Origin: Mariniphaga sp.
GTDB lineage: Bacteria; Bacteroidota; Bacteroidia; Bacteroidales; Prolixibacteraceae
NCBI GenBank assembly: GCA_013203525.1
Contig: JABMQB010000521.1
Coordinates: 1-15,231 of the forward strand
Reading direction: 5' to 3'
Length of the DNA: 15,231 nt
Shown: in pieces, positions 9,101 to 14,822 of the stretch
How the letters are laid out: every line of letters begins with the position of its first letter
How positions within the stretch are numbered: position 1 is the stretch's first letter
Translations under genes and position numbers: made by a program
The notes under the pieces: model-generated
The model's input: the letters and a program-made list of their open reading frames with translations, nothing else
Databases searched by the model: none
Told to the model about the DNA's origin: nothing

Positions 9101-9784
9101 ATCGTGTGCATCAGCATCTTCACTATTAATAAAATGGACATCGTTAGTAGCTATTACTTTTACTTCGTGTTTTTGTGCAAGTTCCAATAACTTCACGTTA
9201 ACTTCAACCTGGCGGTCATAAACATCGGCACGCATTTCAGGAAGTCCTGACGGATGCCTTTGTAATTCAAGATAAAAATCATCGCCAAACAAATCTTTAT
9301 ACCATTGAATTGTATTTTCTGCTTCCTTAAAATGATTATTTAATAACAACTGTGGAACTTCTCCTCCGAGACAAGCTGAGGAAACAATTAATCCTTCCTT
9401 ATATTGCTCAAGTAAAGCTTTATCAATCCTGGGTTTATAATAAAATCCTTCGTTATTTGCTGTCGAAATAAGTTTAATTAGGTTTTTATACCCAACTAAA
9501 TTTTTTGCTAATAAGATTAGGTGGAATCCCGATCTGTCGACTTTATCATTTTTATTGCTGATAGACCTGGCGGCAACATATGTTTCACACCCTAATATAG
9601 GTTTCAAATTTTGTTTTCTGCATTCATTATGAAATTCCTTAATCCCTAACATGGTACCATGATCAGTTAAGGCAAGCGCAGTCATCCCATCGGATTTTGC
9701 TTTAGTTACCAATCCTGAAATACTGGCAGCCCCATCTAAAATGGAGTATTGCGAATGTACATGTAAATGTGTAAATGGTATCAT
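6140..9784 (-). CDS. dnaE: DNA polymerase III alpha subunit
   Basis: This 1214-residue protein is the replicative polymerase catalytic subunit. The N-terminal PHP domain begins THLHVHSQYSILDG and keeps the full metal-site set: H8, H10, D17, H42, E67, H88, C138, D215 and H217. The C-family polymerase core has VGPGRGSAAG and the catalytic aspartates in PDVDIDF (Asp443, Asp445) and KMDFLGLKTL (Asp598). The thumb/fingers carry ALYRPGPMEYIPDYI. The helix-hairpin-helix region is around GMAAVKGVGEGAA, the clamp-binding motif QQSLF is at residues 973-977, and an OB fold is near FGGMVSEAKEAISKNG. An in-frame GTG at 9814 would add ten residues; I prefer the ATG at 9784, two to four residues before the conserved FTHLHVHS start. 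No domain is missing. trxA follows after 46 bp. Confidence 0.96.
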   Translation of the reverse strand: MIPFTHLHVHSQYSILDGAASISGLVTKAKSDGMTALALTDHGTMLGIKEFHNECRKQNLKPILGCETYVAARSISNKNDKVDRSGFHLILLAKNLVGYKNLIKLISTANNEGFYYKPRIDKALLEQYKEGLIVSSACLGGEVPQLLLNNHFKEAENTIQWYKDLFGDDFYLELQRHPSGLPEMRADVYDRQVEVNVKLLELAQKHEVKVIATNDVHFINSEDADAHDLLICLNTGKDLDDPKRMRYTKEEWFKTSGEMNELFLDVPESLANTAEIVEKVEVYELDASPIMPIFPIPEDFGTEKDFKNKFSEKALLEEFGEEAFNRLGGYERIIRIKLEAAYLRHLTFGGAKKRYGDPLPDEVITRLDFELNTIKSMGFPGYFLITQDFINQARKMNVIVGPGRGSAAGAAVSYCVGITNIDPIKYDLLFERFLNPDRISLPDVDIDFDDDGRQLVLDWVAEKYGRDKVAHICTFGTMATKMAIRDVARVLKLPLSEADRLAKLVPEVPKMTFEKAFKASAELKKELKSENPLIVKTLKFARSLEGSVRQTGVHACGIIISRDPLTNHIPLMSTKEEELRTTQYDGRFVEDIGLLKMDFLGLKTLSIIKETLENIKLSKGIEIDIEAIPWDDKETYELFSRGATTAIFQFESDGMKKHLRDLKPNRFEDLVAMNALYRPGPMEYIPDYIARKHGRQKVEYDVPMMKKYLDETYGITVFQEQVMLLSRLLANFTRGDSDTLRKAMGKKQASTMGKLKIKFIEGCNANEQFVDECKQRQKNPDLIIDKIWKDWEAFASYAFNKSHSVCYAHIAYQTGYLKAHYPAEFMAANLSRNLSNITDITKLMKECNRMKLGVRGPDVNESFIKFNVNKDGDIRFGMAAVKGVGEGAASDIITARNKGGEFKDIFDFVERVNLQSVNKKNMEALAMAGAFDGLNNIKRSQFFAGEDLNDSTTFVEKLARYGNRVQTEKQSMQQSLFGELHAGSGVQKPAIPDIDEWAKIIFLEKEKFLIGVYLTAHPLDDYKFEIDHFCTPGANLKDLNNDIEMFKDRELTFGGMVSEAKEAISKNGNPYSILTLTDYTDSYAIYFFKNSYVEFGKYCKTGLFVLVRGKVQKRYNQESYEFKVTNIELLSEVKKNHVKSVTINIPLDQINKSIIEEIEGYTKNKKGKSMLKFWVSDEENNRNISLFSRNTRINFDNDFISFLENHPGIGYRIN

Positions 9785-9832
9785 AACTTTTCTTTCATCA
9801 CAATTTCTCTTCACCTATTTCAACCAGCATAG

Positions 9833-9851
9833 TTGCCTAAAAACAAGGCAA
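9833..9851. repeat. Inverted repeat in the dnaE upstream region
   Basis: TTGCCT and AGGCAA form a perfect 6-bp stem around a 7-nt A-rich loop, 48 bp upstream of the dnaE ATG. It would fold in a dnaE leader RNA or could be a protein site. Neither strand has a following T-run, so it is not an intrinsic terminator. The rest of the 226-bp gap (9785-10010) holds the operon terminator at 9963-9989 and AT-rich sequence with no exact TAnnTTTG box on the minus strand. Confidence 0.35.
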
Positions 9852-9962
9852 TAAAATCAAATTGAACTTCTATTTTCAAAGGACAATTTCATAGTATTCC
9901 GGTCAAATAAAATTAAAGAAATTAATTACTGCTTTGAGGGAATGTTAATAAAAATATGATAT

Positions 9963-9989
9963 AAAAAAACCCGGTATTTTAACCAGGCT
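9963..9989 (-). terminator. Intrinsic terminator after the greA-HIT operon
   Basis: On the minus strand the transcript would read AGCCTGGT, a 6-nt A/T loop, then ACCGGG followed directly by seven T residues. The stem has 6 core pairs including one G-U wobble, extendable by an outer G-U and an A-U pair. The hairpin starts about 21 bp after the HIT-protein stop codon. The T-run exists only on this strand. Confidence 0.75.
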
Positions 9990-10010
9990 CACTTTGTGTT
10001 TAAAACCAGT

Positions 10011-10406
10011 TTATTTTATCTTTAAAATAATTTTCTGTTGTATTTCGTTAAATTCTTCAGGAGATAATTTCAATTTTTTTGAAAAGTTTAATAAATCAGC
10101 TTCGTTTTGCATGGGCACCAAATGTATATGAGCATGTGGAACTTCAAGTCCCAAAACCAATACTCCAACCTTTTCGCAGGGAATTGCTTTTTTCAGGCCA
10201 TCGGCAACTTTTTTAGCAAATAATTGCAGTCCCAAATATACTTCATCCTCCAAATCAAACAGATAATCAACTTCCTTTTTTGGAATTACCAGAGTATGTC
10301 CTTTTGCCACCGGGAAAATATCAAGAAATGCAAAATAATTTTCGTCTTCTGCAATTTTATACGAGGGTATTTCTCCTTTTACAATCTTTGTAAAAATAGT
10401 TGCCAT
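10011..10406 (-). CDS. HIT family (histidine triad) protein
   Basis: This is a 131-residue histidine-triad protein of the Hint branch, a nucleotide phosphoramidase or hydrolase class acting on purine nucleotide conjugates. The family start is intact (TIFTKIVKGEIPSYKIAEDE, residues 3-22), followed by FLDIFPVAKGHTLVIPKK (28-45) and the triad HAHIHLV with His91, His93 and His95, His93 being the likely nucleophile. A zinc-site cysteine seen in some members is not evident. The gene starts 3 nt after the greA stop, so it is clearly cotranscribed with greA and probably depends on coupled translation. The greA-HIT pairing recurs in Bacteroidota, but its functional meaning is not known to me. A terminator follows at 9963-9989. 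The physiological substrate cannot be told from sequence. Confidence 0.94.
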   Translation of the reverse strand: MATIFTKIVKGEIPSYKIAEDENYFAFLDIFPVAKGHTLVIPKKEVDYLFDLEDEVYLGLQLFAKKVADGLKKAIPCEKVGVLVLGLEVPHAHIHLVPMQNEADLLNFSKKLKLSPEEFNEIQQKIILKIK

Positions 10407-10409
10407 TTA

Positions 10410-10883
10410 CTAAATTGAAATATCGATAATTTCAAATGGAATAATTCCTGAAGGTACTTTAATTTCAACCGTGTCGCCAACCTTTTTTCCAATTAAACCA
10501 GTTGCAATCGGGGTTTTAACTGAAATTTTATTTTCCTTCAAATTAGCCTCACTTTCAGGAACAAGAGTATACTGCATTGTTGCATTATTTTTTTTATTCT
10601 TGATAGTTACCTTATTTAAAATCTGAACTTTATCTGTATTGATTTTTGTTTCATCCAAAATGCGTGCGTTAGCAATTTTATCCTGGATAACAGCCATTTT
10701 TGCTTCCAGCATTCCCTGAGCATCTTTTGCCGCATCGTATTCTGCATTTTCAGAAATATCACCCTTGTCAATTGCTTCACCTATCTGGCGAGAAATAGCA
10801 GGGCGCTCAACATTCATCATGTAGTCAAGTTCCTCTTTTAACTTTTTTAAACCTTCCTTAGTTAAATAGGTTACCTGTGCCAT
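10410..10883 (-). CDS. greA: Transcription elongation factor GreA
   Basis: This is a 157-residue transcript cleavage factor that rescues backtracked RNA polymerase by stimulating cleavage of the nascent RNA 3' end. The N-terminal coiled-coil hairpin starts YLTKEGLKKLKEELDYM and carries the acidic tip GDISENAEYDAAK (residues 41-53), with Asp42 and Glu45 matching the Mg-coordinating tip residues. The C-terminal FKBP-like domain contains TPIATGLIGKKVGDTVEI (near 124-141). The length is standard and the tip is intact, so it should be active. Its ATG is preceded by GGAGGA with an 8-nt spacer, an unusually strong Shine-Dalgarno for this phylum. The leader contains a hairpin followed by a T-run (10918-10953) downstream of a predicted promoter. 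The HIT gene follows 3 nt after its stop. Confidence 0.96.
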   Translation of the reverse strand: MAQVTYLTKEGLKKLKEELDYMMNVERPAISRQIGEAIDKGDISENAEYDAAKDAQGMLEAKMAVIQDKIANARILDETKINTDKVQILNKVTIKNKKNNATMQYTLVPESEANLKENKISVKTPIATGLIGKKVGDTVEIKVPSGIIPFEIIDISI

Positions 10884-10891
10884 TTAAAATT

Positions 10892-10897
10892 CCTCCA
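10892..10897 (-). promoter_or_regulatory. Strong Shine-Dalgarno of greA
   Basis: On the minus strand the sequence before the greA ATG reads GGAGGA followed by ATTTTAA, so the GGAGG core has 8 nt to the start codon. This is near-perfect complementarity to the 16S 3' end. The dnaE, trxA, parE and HIT genes here lack anything similar. It confirms the greA start codon. Confidence 0.75.
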
Positions 10898-10916
10898 TTG
10901 TTTTGTAGTCTGACAT

Positions 10917-10953
10917 ATAAAAACAGAAAGAATCCCGAAATAATCAGGACTCT
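10917..10953 (-). terminator. Hairpin plus T-run in the greA leader (attenuator or upstream-gene terminator)
   Basis: On the minus strand the bases at 10953-10929 form AGAGTCCTGA, a TTATT loop, then TCGGGATTCT: ten continuous pairs of which two are G-U wobbles. They are followed by TTCTGTTTTTA. On the plus strand the wobbles become A-C mismatches, so the structure is specific to minus-strand RNA. It lies 46-70 nt before the greA ATG and 74 nt after the 11027-11434 gene. It could terminate that gene's transcript. But the best greA promoter box (10964-10971) lies upstream of it, which would place it at the very start of the greA transcript as an attenuator or 5' stem-loop. Confidence 0.6.
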
Positions 10954-10963
10954 TCCTATAATG

Positions 10964-10997
10964 CAAATTTAAATATTATTATTCAGAATTTTACAAA
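10964..10997 (-). promoter_or_regulatory. Candidate Bacteroidota promoter for greA-HIT
   Basis: On the minus strand TTTG (10997-10994) is followed after 22 nt by TAAATTTG (10971-10964), matching the Bacteroidota -33 TTTG and -7 TAnnTTTG elements with spacing one or two bases longer than the usual 19-21. Initiation would fall near 10956-10960, just before the hairpin at 10953-10929. The region is AT-rich, so a chance match is possible. Confidence 0.5.
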
Positions 10998-11026
10998 AAT
11001 CTTTAAAAATATTAATAATGAAAGCG

Positions 11027-11434
11027 TTAAAAATATTTCTGTTTAATTATCTCTGAAAATATTATTGCTCTGCGTAATGTAAAACCTTCAGGTAGTTTTG
11101 CTCTTTTTTTAGCCGATCCTATTTCAGAATCTTTTATTATTTCTTCAAAGAAATTCTTTTTTATTGCATGTACACCTACTTCCTCGGCAGGGGATTTTAT
11201 TGAATCCGTTGTGATTTTCACCGGTTCAACACTATTTTCAAAAACAGGTTCATTAAAAGCTTGAGGAACATCATCCTTTTCTACCTCGAGTAATTCTTCC
11301 CAAAAATTCAATCCTGATGGTTCTTTTTCCTGTGGTTCTTCAGACAAAGGTTGTTTTTGTTTTTTTCTAAATTGATTGATGGCTCCAACAACCACAACCA
11401 GAAGAGTTATTATGACTATTACTATATCGTCCAT
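11027..11434 (-). CDS. Small single-pass membrane protein of unknown function
   Basis: I do not recognise a characterised function. The 135-residue product starts MDDI, then one hydrophobic helix at about residues 4-19 (IVIVIITLLVVVVGAI), then basic FRKKQKQ. By the positive-inside rule the N terminus would face the periplasm and the long C-terminal part the cytoplasm. A low-complexity, Glu/Pro-rich linker spans about 28-100. The conserved-looking end, KRAKLPEGFTLRRAII followed by FSEIIKQKYF (about 110-135), is a short predicted amphipathic helix found at the end of many small Bacteroidota proteins and is probably the functional part. The gene is divergent from the Rieske-like gene across a 71-bp gap and lies upstream of greA on the same strand. 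Confidence 0.8.
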   Translation of the reverse strand: MDDIVIVIITLLVVVVGAINQFRKKQKQPLSEEPQEKEPSGLNFWEELLEVEKDDVPQAFNEPVFENSVEPVKITTDSIKSPAEEVGVHAIKKNFFEEIIKDSEIGSAKKRAKLPEGFTLRRAIIFSEIIKQKYF

Positions 11435-11505
11435 TTCAGTTTTATTTTTTACATCAGCAAAATAAAATGCTTAGTTTTACAGTTAAAGAGTAAAATTAGG
11501 AAAAA

Positions 11506-11940
11506 ATGAAGGAGTTAGTACAGAAGATTAATAAATATTTAATTTTTCTGTTTTTATATATTATAATTAATCCCGGTTGTGAGAAGATCGAGGATTCTGT
11601 AATCCCCTCTGTTCCTTTTTCATATTTGATTAACCTTACATTACACGCCGAAATAAATGTTGCCGGAAATTCTATTTTTATTCCCAATATTGCATACGGG
11701 GGTGTAATCGTTTACTGTGAAATGCCTGGATCATTTTATGCATATGACGCAACCTGTACCCATGAAGTCAATCCTTCGTGCAAAATTGTTAATGAAGGCG
11801 TGCTTGGAACCTGTACCTGTTGCCAATCGGAGTTCCTGTTTGCAAGTGGAGGATTTCCCACTAGTGGCCCTGCCAAAGAAGGATTAAGACAATATTACAC
11901 TTCGTTGGTAAATGGCATGCTGAGAGTTTACAATCCTTAA
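11506..11940 (+). CDS. Rieske-like [2Fe-2S] lipoprotein with a CxH / CxCC ligand set
   Basis: This 144-residue exported protein resembles the Rieske domain. The N terminus has a basic start (MKELVQKINK), a hydrophobic core (YLIFLFLYIII) and a lipobox-like NPGC with Cys25, then acidic CEKIED, so it is probably a lipoprotein, although Asn at -3 is atypical. The Rieske-type cluster signature is CTH (Cys84, His86), sixteen residues, then CTCC (Cys103, Cys105, Cys106) followed by QSEF. The classical motif is CxH-x15-17-CxxH, so the last His is replaced by Cys106. The rest of the Rieske ending is present: SGPAKEGLRQYYTSLVNGMLRVY (120-142). An extra Cys92 is also present. It may bind a three-Cys, one-His cluster or no cluster. 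It stands alone on the plus strand, converging on the acyl-CoA ligase with a 30-bp gap. Confidence 0.8.
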   Translation: MKELVQKINKYLIFLFLYIIINPGCEKIEDSVIPSVPFSYLINLTLHAEINVAGNSIFIPNIAYGGVIVYCEMPGSFYAYDATCTHEVNPSCKIVNEGVLGTCTCCQSEFLFASGGFPTSGPAKEGLRQYYTSLVNGMLRVYNP

Positions 11941-11970
11941 ACTTTTTCTCTTGATTCAATACATTTTAAA

Positions 11971-13611
11971 CTATATGTATTTAAATCTTTTAATATTTTT
12001 CTTTGGTGTTTTCTCAAATTCCTCACTTACGATTTCAATTCTTCCCAATTGTTCGTATTTCGGCAATTGTACATTCACTTTTTTCTTGTTTTCTTCCATA
12101 ATCCCAGATAAATCTGAAACATTAATTCCATCTGTTTTCATTGATTCATAATCGGGATAAACAAGGGCAATTAATTTTGACTCCCGCTGGGTTACAACAC
12201 ACTCTGCTACATAATTAGTATTTGCCAGTTTTGCTTCGATTTCTTCAGGATAAATATTTTGACCAGATGGGCCAAGCAACATATTCTTCATCCTTCCTTT
12301 AATGTATATAAAATTGTTTGAATCAATTATTCCAAGGTCACCTGTTTTTAACCAACCATCTTCAGTAAATGCTTCATTCGTTGCTTTTTCATTTTTGAAA
12401 TAACCAAGCATGATATTTTCACCACGTACCTGAATCTCGCCAACAATTTTATAGGCATCTTCCGAATCTATTCTAACCTCCATCCGATCGACCAATTTCC
12501 CGGATGAAACGGGCATAGTTTTATCCCAGGCTTCATAACTAATAAGTGGGCCGCATTCAGTCATTCCATACCCAATTGTAAAAGGAAAGTTAATTTGTTT
12601 GAAAAACTTCTCGACATCAGCACTTAAGGGTGCTCCTCCAATCACTATTTCGAAAAACCGCCCTCCAAATGTATCGATCAGCTTCAATTTAATTTTATTC
12701 AGTATAATTTTTGAAATAACCGGCAGTTTCAGAAGAATTTTCATAGCCGGTTTTTCAATTGTAGGTAGAATACGTTTTTTATATATTTTTTCGATAACAA
12801 GTGGTACAGATAAAACAAGATGTGGTTTAACCTGACCAAAAACTTTAGATATTATTGCCGGCGAAGGAATTTTACTTAAAAATGTGATGTGGCATCCAAG
12901 CGTTACCGGGAATAAAAATTCAAAAAGCAATCCATATACATGCGCCATGGGGAGAAAAGATACAATCTTATCGCCCGGTTTTAACGGCATATGTTCGCGT
13001 GCATAAACTATATTTGAGGCAAGGCTTCGTTCAGGTATCATAACTCCTTTGGTAAATCCTGAAGTTCCTGAGGTATATGAAATCACACACATTTCTTCTC
13101 TTTCCCATTCGTTAAAATCAAAACCATTCTTTGTAAGTGGCTTTTCCTTATAACAATTAAATGCATCTTCTAATTTGTACTGATAATTTTCATCCTTTGC
13201 TTTGTATAGCGAAAAATTCTCCAATTCAATTAAGGATTGCAAATTTGGTGTTTTCTCAAAATCAACTTTATCGAGCAAACCCTCTGCCCCAATCAGAATC
13301 CTCGATTCAGAATGATTAATAATATGGTTTGTATCATCATTGCTAAAATCAGGCAATATGGGCACAATCACCAATCCTCCAGAAATAGCAGATAAAAATA
13401 CAGCACCCCAATGAGCCGAATTCCTGCCAAGTACAGCAACTTTATCGCCTTTTTGCAACCCGGATAATTGATAAAATAAATGCAAAGATTTAATTATTCC
13501 GGCAACATCTTTATAAAGTAAATCACTCCCTTCATAATCAGAAAAAGCCGGTAATTCCCAGTTTTTTTGAAATGAACTATTAAATAAATGGGCTAAAGTT
13601 TTTGTACTCAT
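11971..13611 (-). CDS. AMP-forming long-chain acyl-CoA ligase-like protein
   Basis: This 546-residue ANL-superfamily adenylate-forming enzyme probably activates fatty or other carboxylic acids to acyl-AMP and then acyl-CoA or another acceptor. Motifs in order: P-loop YTSGTSGFTKG (179-189), FLPMAHVYG (219-227), IGGAPLS (324-330), GYGMTE (348-353 by the A5 motif), KTGDLG with Asp425 (422-427), and hinge IKGRMKNMLLGPSGQNIYPEEIE (437-459). The C-terminal A10 segment reads TPKKNIKRF (535-543), where the usual catalytic lysine position of TPxGKIxR appears to be Asn, with Lys541 two residues later. No signal peptide or acyltransferase domain is visible. It is monocistronic by appearance, with a TAAATTTG box 25 bp upstream and a strong terminator beyond that. 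Substrate chain length cannot be inferred. Confidence 0.9.
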   Translation of the reverse strand: MSTKTLAHLFNSSFQKNWELPAFSDYEGSDLLYKDVAGIIKSLHLFYQLSGLQKGDKVAVLGRNSAHWGAVFLSAISGGLVIVPILPDFSNDDTNHIINHSESRILIGAEGLLDKVDFEKTPNLQSLIELENFSLYKAKDENYQYKLEDAFNCYKEKPLTKNGFDFNEWEREEMCVISYTSGTSGFTKGVMIPERSLASNIVYAREHMPLKPGDKIVSFLPMAHVYGLLFEFLFPVTLGCHITFLSKIPSPAIISKVFGQVKPHLVLSVPLVIEKIYKKRILPTIEKPAMKILLKLPVISKIILNKIKLKLIDTFGGRFFEIVIGGAPLSADVEKFFKQINFPFTIGYGMTECGPLISYEAWDKTMPVSSGKLVDRMEVRIDSEDAYKIVGEIQVRGENIMLGYFKNEKATNEAFTEDGWLKTGDLGIIDSNNFIYIKGRMKNMLLGPSGQNIYPEEIEAKLANTNYVAECVVTQRESKLIALVYPDYESMKTDGINVSDLSGIMEENKKKVNVQLPKYEQLGRIEIVSEEFEKTPKKNIKRFKYI

Positions 13612-13635
13612 TTTGACCAGTTGAATTAATTAGTC

Positions 13636-13643
13636 CAAATTTA
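13636..13643 (-). promoter_or_regulatory. Candidate -7 promoter box for the acyl-CoA ligase gene
   Basis: The minus-strand sequence TAAATTTG matches TAnnTTTG exactly and is identical to the box predicted for greA. It lies 25 bp upstream of the ATG at 13611 and just after the terminator at 13674-13705, the expected order for a separately transcribed gene. No exact TTTG is seen at -33. Confidence 0.5.
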
Positions 13644-13673
13644 AAAAATACATATTGGAAAATGAATTTTTTT

Positions 13674-13705
13674 ATAAAAAAAACTCCGGGCTTTCGCCCG
13701 GAGTT
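13674..13705 (-). terminator. Strong intrinsic terminator with GAAA tetraloop
   Basis: The minus-strand RNA folds AACTCCGGGC-GAAA-GCCCGGAGTT, a perfect 10-bp stem closed by a GNRA tetraloop, immediately followed by a run of six further T residues (eight including the end of the stem). It ends transcripts from the DUF4382-like gene, whose stop lies 114 bp earlier. On the plus strand there is no T-run. The 114-bp stretch 13706-13819 between that stop and the hairpin shows no gene or motif I can support. Confidence 0.88.
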
Positions 13706-13819
13706 GGTTGCCGATGCAGGTTATAATACGTAAGTTCACAATATACCAAATTGATAACCATACTACATCAGGCAAACCGGTCATTCTGAATCTAAAACTA
13801 ACTAGGAATATGAACCGGA

Positions 13820-14809
13820 TTATATCACACCTATTATATCAATATTTAATTGTATTTGACTTTTTGCCGGAACGGAAATATTGTTTAGCAATAATCCTGG
13901 AATATTACTGGTTGAATTAATCATTCCTTTAAACTTAAACATATTACCTCCAACTTTACTAAATGCAACAATATGAATTTCATATTCTCCTTTTTCCAAA
14001 AGCGATAACTGATATCCTCCATAAGATTTAACCTTTGAGCTGGATACCGCATTTGCAAATGGTATTGAATTTTGACCTCGGGTTTTTGACTCTAGAGAAT
14101 AATTAAACTCACCCTTTTTGTAAGCCAATACATACATATCATATAACTCATTAAACGATTTGTCAACTTCTCCCTTTATTTCGGCACATTCATCTTTTAA
14201 TGAAATCCTAAACGAATTTGCCATATCAACACCTGTATTAAACCTGTAGTTTTCATGTTCCCGATTATTCGGATTGTTTTCAATTAATTTTCGCAGGTCT
14301 GTATTAATTACAATTTCGCTAACCGATTCTGATTGCACTTCAATTTCTTTAATGAATTTAACTTCACTCCTTTTTTTCTGTACTTCTAAACATATTTTGT
14401 TGTTGTTTTCATCTAAAATATAACTACCCGGGAAATCACCTGAATCATCCGTTTCATGATCAAATACTACAGTAATAGAATTATAAACACCTGTTTCAAT
14501 TTTACCATTAAAAAGAAGTTTTATGTCACCTTCCTGGTATGCCGATAATTCTATTGTTTGTTTATTAAAACCAATCACTTTTTTATCGTTTAACCATACT
14601 TCAGAAATTGTAATAAATGTCCCATAAAACTCTGTAACCTTTGATGGTGTAACCGTTAAGCTAAACATAACCTGTCCCATAATTCCTTTTTCAAAAAGTT
14701 TTAAATTATTTTCTGAATGCTGAACAGTTACAATAGAATATGCTAACATCATTGTTGATTTAACAAATTTCTCCCTTTTCACAACAATTATATTTTCACT
14801 AACAACCAT
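13820..14809 (-). CDS. DUF4382-like beta-rich protein, no clear export signal
   Basis: This 329-residue protein has no assigned function. Residues about 42-175 resemble the DUF4382 domain: GQVMFSLTVTPSKVTEF, then TISEVWL, TIELSAYQEGDIKLLFNG (about 84-101), the GVYNSITVVFD turn, the DENNNKICLEVQ strand and a VINTDLRK segment, arranged like that domain's ...GxY...L...dL pattern. The C-terminal half (about 195-329) looks like a second beta-sandwich region with GGYQLSLLEKGEYEIHIVAFSK. DUF4382 proteins are normally exported lipoproteins; here the N terminus (MVVSENIIVVKREKFVKS) has only a weak hydrophobic stretch MMLAYSIVTV and no lipobox cysteine. A GGGAG sequence 13-17 nt before the ATG directly follows the upstream stop codon. 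It lies 13 bp after the Cbp1-like gene and ends before the strong terminator at 13674-13705. Confidence 0.75.
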   Translation of the reverse strand: MVVSENIIVVKREKFVKSTMMLAYSIVTVQHSENNLKLFEKGIMGQVMFSLTVTPSKVTEFYGTFITISEVWLNDKKVIGFNKQTIELSAYQEGDIKLLFNGKIETGVYNSITVVFDHETDDSGDFPGSYILDENNNKICLEVQKKRSEVKFIKEIEVQSESVSEIVINTDLRKLIENNPNNREHENYRFNTGVDMANSFRISLKDECAEIKGEVDKSFNELYDMYVLAYKKGEFNYSLESKTRGQNSIPFANAVSSSKVKSYGGYQLSLLEKGEYEIHIVAFSKVGGNMFKFKGMINSTSNIPGLLLNNISVPAKSQIQLNIDIIGVI

Positions 14810-14822
14810 GATCGAATCTCCC

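Noticed and set aside
9785..9814. GTG at 9814 as the dnaE start
   Set aside because: It adds ten residues (MKRNCDERKV) with no support; the ATG at 9784 sits directly before the conserved FTHLHVHSQYSILDG start of bacterial DnaE.
13708..13920. 70-codon plus-strand ORF between the terminator and the DUF4382-like gene
   Set aside because: It overlaps the 3' end of the DUF4382-like gene in antisense, has no promoter or motif, and looks like a chance ORF.
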